Source: Apostichopus japonicus (lineage: Eukaryota; Echinodermata; Holothuroidea; Aspidochirotida; Stichopodidae). From it: 64,000 nucleotides of DNA. The stretch spans positions 4,488,001 through 4,552,000 of the forward strand of contig NC_092579.1 in NCBI RefSeq assembly GCF_037975245.1, given 5' to 3'. Position 1 is the first letter of the stretch. Each line of letters starts with the position of its first letter. Under the pieces are notes generated by a model. The model did no database searches. It saw only the letters and a program-made list of their open reading frames with translations, and was not told where the DNA came from. Shown in pieces: positions 60,760 through 64,000 of this stretch. Both the position numbers and the translations under genes were made by a program.

Positions 60760-60930
60760 GAACAGTTTTATGCAAATGGTCAGGGATTCATAGAATATCG
60801 TCTGAAGAACCTACGATCAACTCGACCAAAGGAGGAGAAGAGAAGGACAAGAAAAAGACAACCCTCGAGTCAACCATTGCCAGCTGAAGAAGAGGAAGAT
60901 CATTCAAATGATCAAGAGCTTGCTGAAATG
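60760..60930 (+). CDS. SAM gene exon 6
   Basis: 57 codons between TACTCTAG and ATG|GTATAT. It encodes EQFYANGQGFIEYRLKNLR, then a basic stretch (RPKEEKRRTRKRQ, a possible nuclear localisation signal) and an acidic tail. Confidence 0.82.
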
Positions 60931-61084
60931 GTATATATTTTACTTTAAGTGTTAGAACTCATCCTATATGCTGGTTGAAGTAGATATTGTGCAATAATTA
61001 GAGTATTTAAAGATCTACTGTATTGACCCTAGATATAGCATGTATCACTAAAACAATTCTTGCGGTTATGTTATCGACCTGCCA

Positions 61085-61260
61085 TGGTCACAAAACTTTC
61101 CTAATTTGGGCCAATACAGCATATCTTTAAGAAGGGTCCACCGAAGTTCCTACAGTTAGTCCGAAGTACAATAATATGCAAATGTAATAATTTGTTGAAA
61201 ACCAGAGATTGCGTCAAGAAGCTTTATGTACTATTAGTTCGCAAATTAAATGTACTTTTT
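61085..61260. repeat. Intron 6 direct repeat, copy 1 of 2
   Basis: It matches about 61675-61830 through 'GGGCCAATACAGCA', 'CAGTTAGTCC-AAGTACAA' and 'TTGAAAACCAGAGATTGC'. The second copy runs into the acceptor of exon 7; the first has no exon after it. Confidence 0.75.
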
Positions 61261-61842
61261 AAGAAAAGTCATCCAAGAAAGAACCTGGGCACGAAACTGA
61301 AACAAACGGTGCAACCGCCATGGCAACATTTGCCAAATGACTAACCTCTTGACCCCAGTCCCCCTACATTGGGATCAGTGGACTGTGATCACAAGTAATT
61401 AGTGAGTTCTCATCTGTTCTCATAGAGTTTACAATTTAAATGTATGTTATATTGGGCCCAAATATGATCACCAGCTGGTCAAACTTCTTAAACTATTTTG
61501 ATTAACACCCTTTAGGAAACTTACCTCACTGAGACAGTCAGTCATCTTAGGTTCATTTAGAACGTCTGAGAAAAATTTGGATAGAAAAGATCTCCAGGAA
61601 ACTACATTATGAAAACCTCTAGCAATTAGCTCTTGCTATTGTTTCTGGTCAATACAGACTCCCTTTAATTTCTCGAGGTTACTTTGGTATCATTGGGGCC
61701 AAAACAGCAGATTTGCAAAAAGGGTACTCCAAATTTCCCACAGTTAGTCCTAAGTACAAGAATATTGCAATAAAACAATTTTTTGAAAACCAGAGATTGC
61801 ATCAATTTACATACTATTTGTTCACAATTTCAATTTCTCCAG

Positions 61843-62007
61843 GTTAATTGGATGAAGTACACACCTCCTTTGCAAGACAACAAGAACAGGCACAGAGAGA
61901 CATTCAAGGATACATTTACCTATAGGAGGAGGATGTTAGGTCAGCAGAATCTCACCATTACAGAAATGCTGAAACAGTTCCCGAGAATGCAAGACATGCC
62001 TGAGTTG
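61843..62007 (+). CDS. SAM gene exon 7
   Basis: 55 codons between TTTCTCCAG and TTG|GTAATT, reading VNWMKYTPPLQDNKNRHRET and TEMLKQFPRMQDMPEL. The 160 bp before it are partly duplicated at about 61085-61260. Confidence 0.82.
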
Positions 62008-62838
62008 GTAATTAATTACAATTGATTTGCACTACATTGTTTAATGAGTATCAACATAATTGGAGAATGCAGAAATATTGATGAACTGACTTAAAATAGC
62101 AGCCGGTCTTTATGGAGTTATTTAAAAGGCAATTTTAAGTAGTAAAACTTGCTTTAATGCCATTTTGGCCTTTGAGAATGTGAGTGATGGTGGCCTGTAT
62201 AATATTCAAACTACTATGGAGCCAAAACTAGTTTTGTGTACTACAGTGCTCAGATAACTGAGTTGCTGAGTAACTAAGTTGTAACTTAGAGTAGCCTCTT
62301 GGAATGGGTATGCTGTACCACAACAATATGTCCAGAGGGCCATGCCATGAAAGGAGCATCAGCACATCATCAGTGTAATGCTATAAGCCTCAAACAGTTC
62401 TTGACTCTTTAAACCTGCACTGCTCAGACCACCAGGCCAATGCCCTAATCACCATAACTCTCACTAATGCAACCAAATGTCCCAAGAAATAATAAGTTAA
62501 ATGTATGTATTTAAACTGTATTTTGAAGTAGGAAATACTTGACAATGCTTCTTTTGTTATGAAAGGTTTATCACGCCAGACACATTCAGTAGTCTATTAA
62601 GGTCCCATGAGCACAATTCAGGTCCACTGAATGCCACTTGGCTCCTGCTTTTAAAAGCACCCATTGGTCATGGTCGAGAATCATGTGGTTCACTCACATC
62701 CGGTAAATGGAACATAAAACGACTGACCCCGGAGCAGGATGGGATCAGCTACCCTTAATCGCAATATCATGAGTGCCCAAGTCAAGTTTTGCTGGTTCCA
62801 CATGACAATAACAGTCTCTCTTGTTTTTTTCCTTTCAG

Positions 62839-62989
62839 ATCAATGTAGAATTTGACTTAATGTATCCTGAAAAATCCCAGAATTTCCTGACTAAATGGGA
62901 TGCCTACTTCAAGAAGCGTATCATAGCTGTAGGAAAGAAGTTTTCAACAGCTGTGGCCTTGCTAATCAATTCTTTTGATGAGTGTGACA
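62839..62989 (+). CDS. SAM gene exon 8
   Basis: Acceptor TTCCTTTCAG, donor GACA|GTAAGT. It encodes INVEFDLMYPEKSQNFLTKW and a helical segment KKRIIAVGKKFSTAVALLIN. Ends in phase 1. Confidence 0.82.
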
Positions 62990-63261
62990 GTAAGTTTGAT
63001 CATTTTTGTTCAAGTATGTTGGGGTAGTAGGTTTGACGTAAGTCTGTCCTATGGATTGGTGTGTTCATTCAGAGAATAATGCCTACATTAGAAAGAAAGA
63101 CTGCCTTAAGCTCTTGGAATTTTTAGATGTGCCCTTTAATTAGTTAATTAGAGAGGCACTGTAAAAGTTGTGGGAGGTGGATGGGAAATCTCCATACCAT
63201 TTGACCTATGGTGCATTTCTGTGATGTTCTAATTCTTTGATATTGTTTCTTTTCATTTTAG

Positions 63262-63389
63262 AAGACATCTGTGCAATATCTGCTCTTATCTACATGTTGC
63301 ACAGATCTGTCAACATGAAGAGGTCCAGTTATGGGAAGCTGGCAACTAGTAGATCTGGAGCTGTCCTGTACTTTATACAGAATATACCT
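63262..63389 (+). CDS. SAM gene exon 9 (last in window)
   Basis: Acceptor TTCATTTTAG, donor CCT|GTAAGT. It encodes ICAISALIYMLHRSVN and YGKLATSRSGAVLYFIQNIP. No later exon or polyadenylation site is seen before the edge. Confidence 0.82.
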
Positions 63390-64000
63390 GTAAGTAAAAC
63401 CTGTAATGAATTAATGGATATTTACAAGGGGCCACTGAAAAACCATGCAAATAAGTGATGCTTTCATCACACTGTTAATAGTAATACCAGTATCCAACCT
63501 ACCCATAGTGCTGATATCATCCCCCATAGTCTGCAATAACATCTTTCCAATTGTGTATTTCTTTCTAAACATGTTTGCTAATACATAAAGTAGCACCAAT
63601 GAGACCGTTGCTTTGTTATATATATCACTGAGTATGGTACAGTGTGGCCTTCAATACATGCACACTGGGACTCAGAAAATGCAAACACTGGCATATATGT
63701 GAATTAAGGCCGGATTTGTTTTGATCTGATCTTGTTTAATTGTTCACATTTGCCAAACAGCCTAAATGTTGACAATAAAGTGCAGTATATGTGAAAGTGT
63801 GATTATAGGCTTACTGTGAGCAAAGGAAGAGACAATTTGGTGTCTTGACACAACATGTGACCTAACGATCTTGTCAGCATTGAAACCTCATCACAATACA
63901 TATTTTTTTTTTTTAAAATGTACTAGCATTCTAAACCAAGAAAATGCCATCCATGATAGGTTCGGCTATCCCTTGCTTATTATTATTATTATTATTGGTA

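Larger units (their letters stand above)
51926..63389 (+). pseudogene. SAM-domain protein gene (SAMD3-like), nine exons, one in-frame stop
   Basis: The gene model joins 51926-51995, 58369-58499, 58950-59084, 59616-59764, 59989-60082, 60760-60930, 61843-62007, 62839-62989 and 63262-63389 (1194 nt, 398 codons) and continues past the right edge. Every junction is GT-AG with compatible phase. Exons 1-2 form a SAM domain (LRTFLTKKGFDEEILTQFEEN, DMEVFGSMSEEDLKEIGITSFGVRRKL). The later part (TFPSVKD...GYEQFYANGQGFIEYRLKNLR, NFLTKWDAYFKKRI) resembles the body of 'sterile alpha motif domain-containing protein 3-like' proteins, multi-copy in fish and marine invertebrates. SAM domains mediate protein oligomerisation; the molecular role of this family is unknown to me. 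A TAA at 58461-58463, in the last SAM helix, would end translation after 64 codons. All downstream exons stay open, so the lesion is recent, polymorphic or a sequencing error. Confidence 0.8.

Overview
This is AT-rich eukaryotic (animal) DNA: genes are split by GT-AG introns, (TA)n runs are frequent, and short non-coding ORFs are scattered throughout. The gene content (a paired-like homeobox gene with an intron between homeodomain residues 46 and 47, two IFIT-like TPR genes, a Penelope-like retroelement, several hAT-type elements, TTAGGG-type repeats) suggests a marine invertebrate. A deuterostome such as an echinoderm is plausible, but the species cannot be fixed from the sequence.

Layout. 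1-15.9 kb is non-coding apart from repeats: (TA)n tracts, a 1.7-kb minisatellite of 16-bp units with higher-order structure (about 1.0-2.7 kb) and a 195-bp palindromic TA-flanked element at 11.0 kb. 16.0-20.7 kb, minus strand, is a complete three-exon paired-like homeobox gene (234 aa) with a degenerate tRNA-derived SINE in its second intron. 20.7-28.9 kb holds tandem duplications, another SINE and a 'Russian doll' of three nested hAT-type elements, each with its own TIRs and 8-bp target duplication. 28.9-45.5 kb contains two diverged copies of a segment of about 6.1 kb, each carrying one intronless-ORF IFIT-like gene on the minus strand. Between them lies a young 3.5-kb Penelope-like element with identical 387-bp direct repeats, inserted into the (TA)n tail of a tRNA-derived SINE. 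That SINE itself carries a textbook hammerhead ribozyme. 46-51.5 kb is intergenic, with a decayed non-LTR reverse transcriptase fragment and further repeats. From 51.9 kb to the right edge runs a multi-exon plus-strand gene for a SAM-domain protein (nine exons visible, 398 codons, not finished in the window). Its reading frame is broken by one TAA inside the SAM domain, and its 6.4-kb first intron holds an 851-codon C2H2/transposase-like ORF.

Connections. The IFIT-like pair is a recent segmental duplication whose proteins differ at roughly 25 positions with few silent changes, as expected for relaxed or diversifying evolution in an innate-immunity family. The 851-aa ORF and the SAM gene lie on one strand with matching splice signals and may be the two genes of one large DNA transposon or a domesticated derivative; this is inference. 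The most unusual items are the hammerhead-bearing SINE next to a hammerhead-bearing Penelope element, the three-level hAT nest, and the SAM/transposase-like two-gene block.

All motif comparisons to families are from memory; no search was run.
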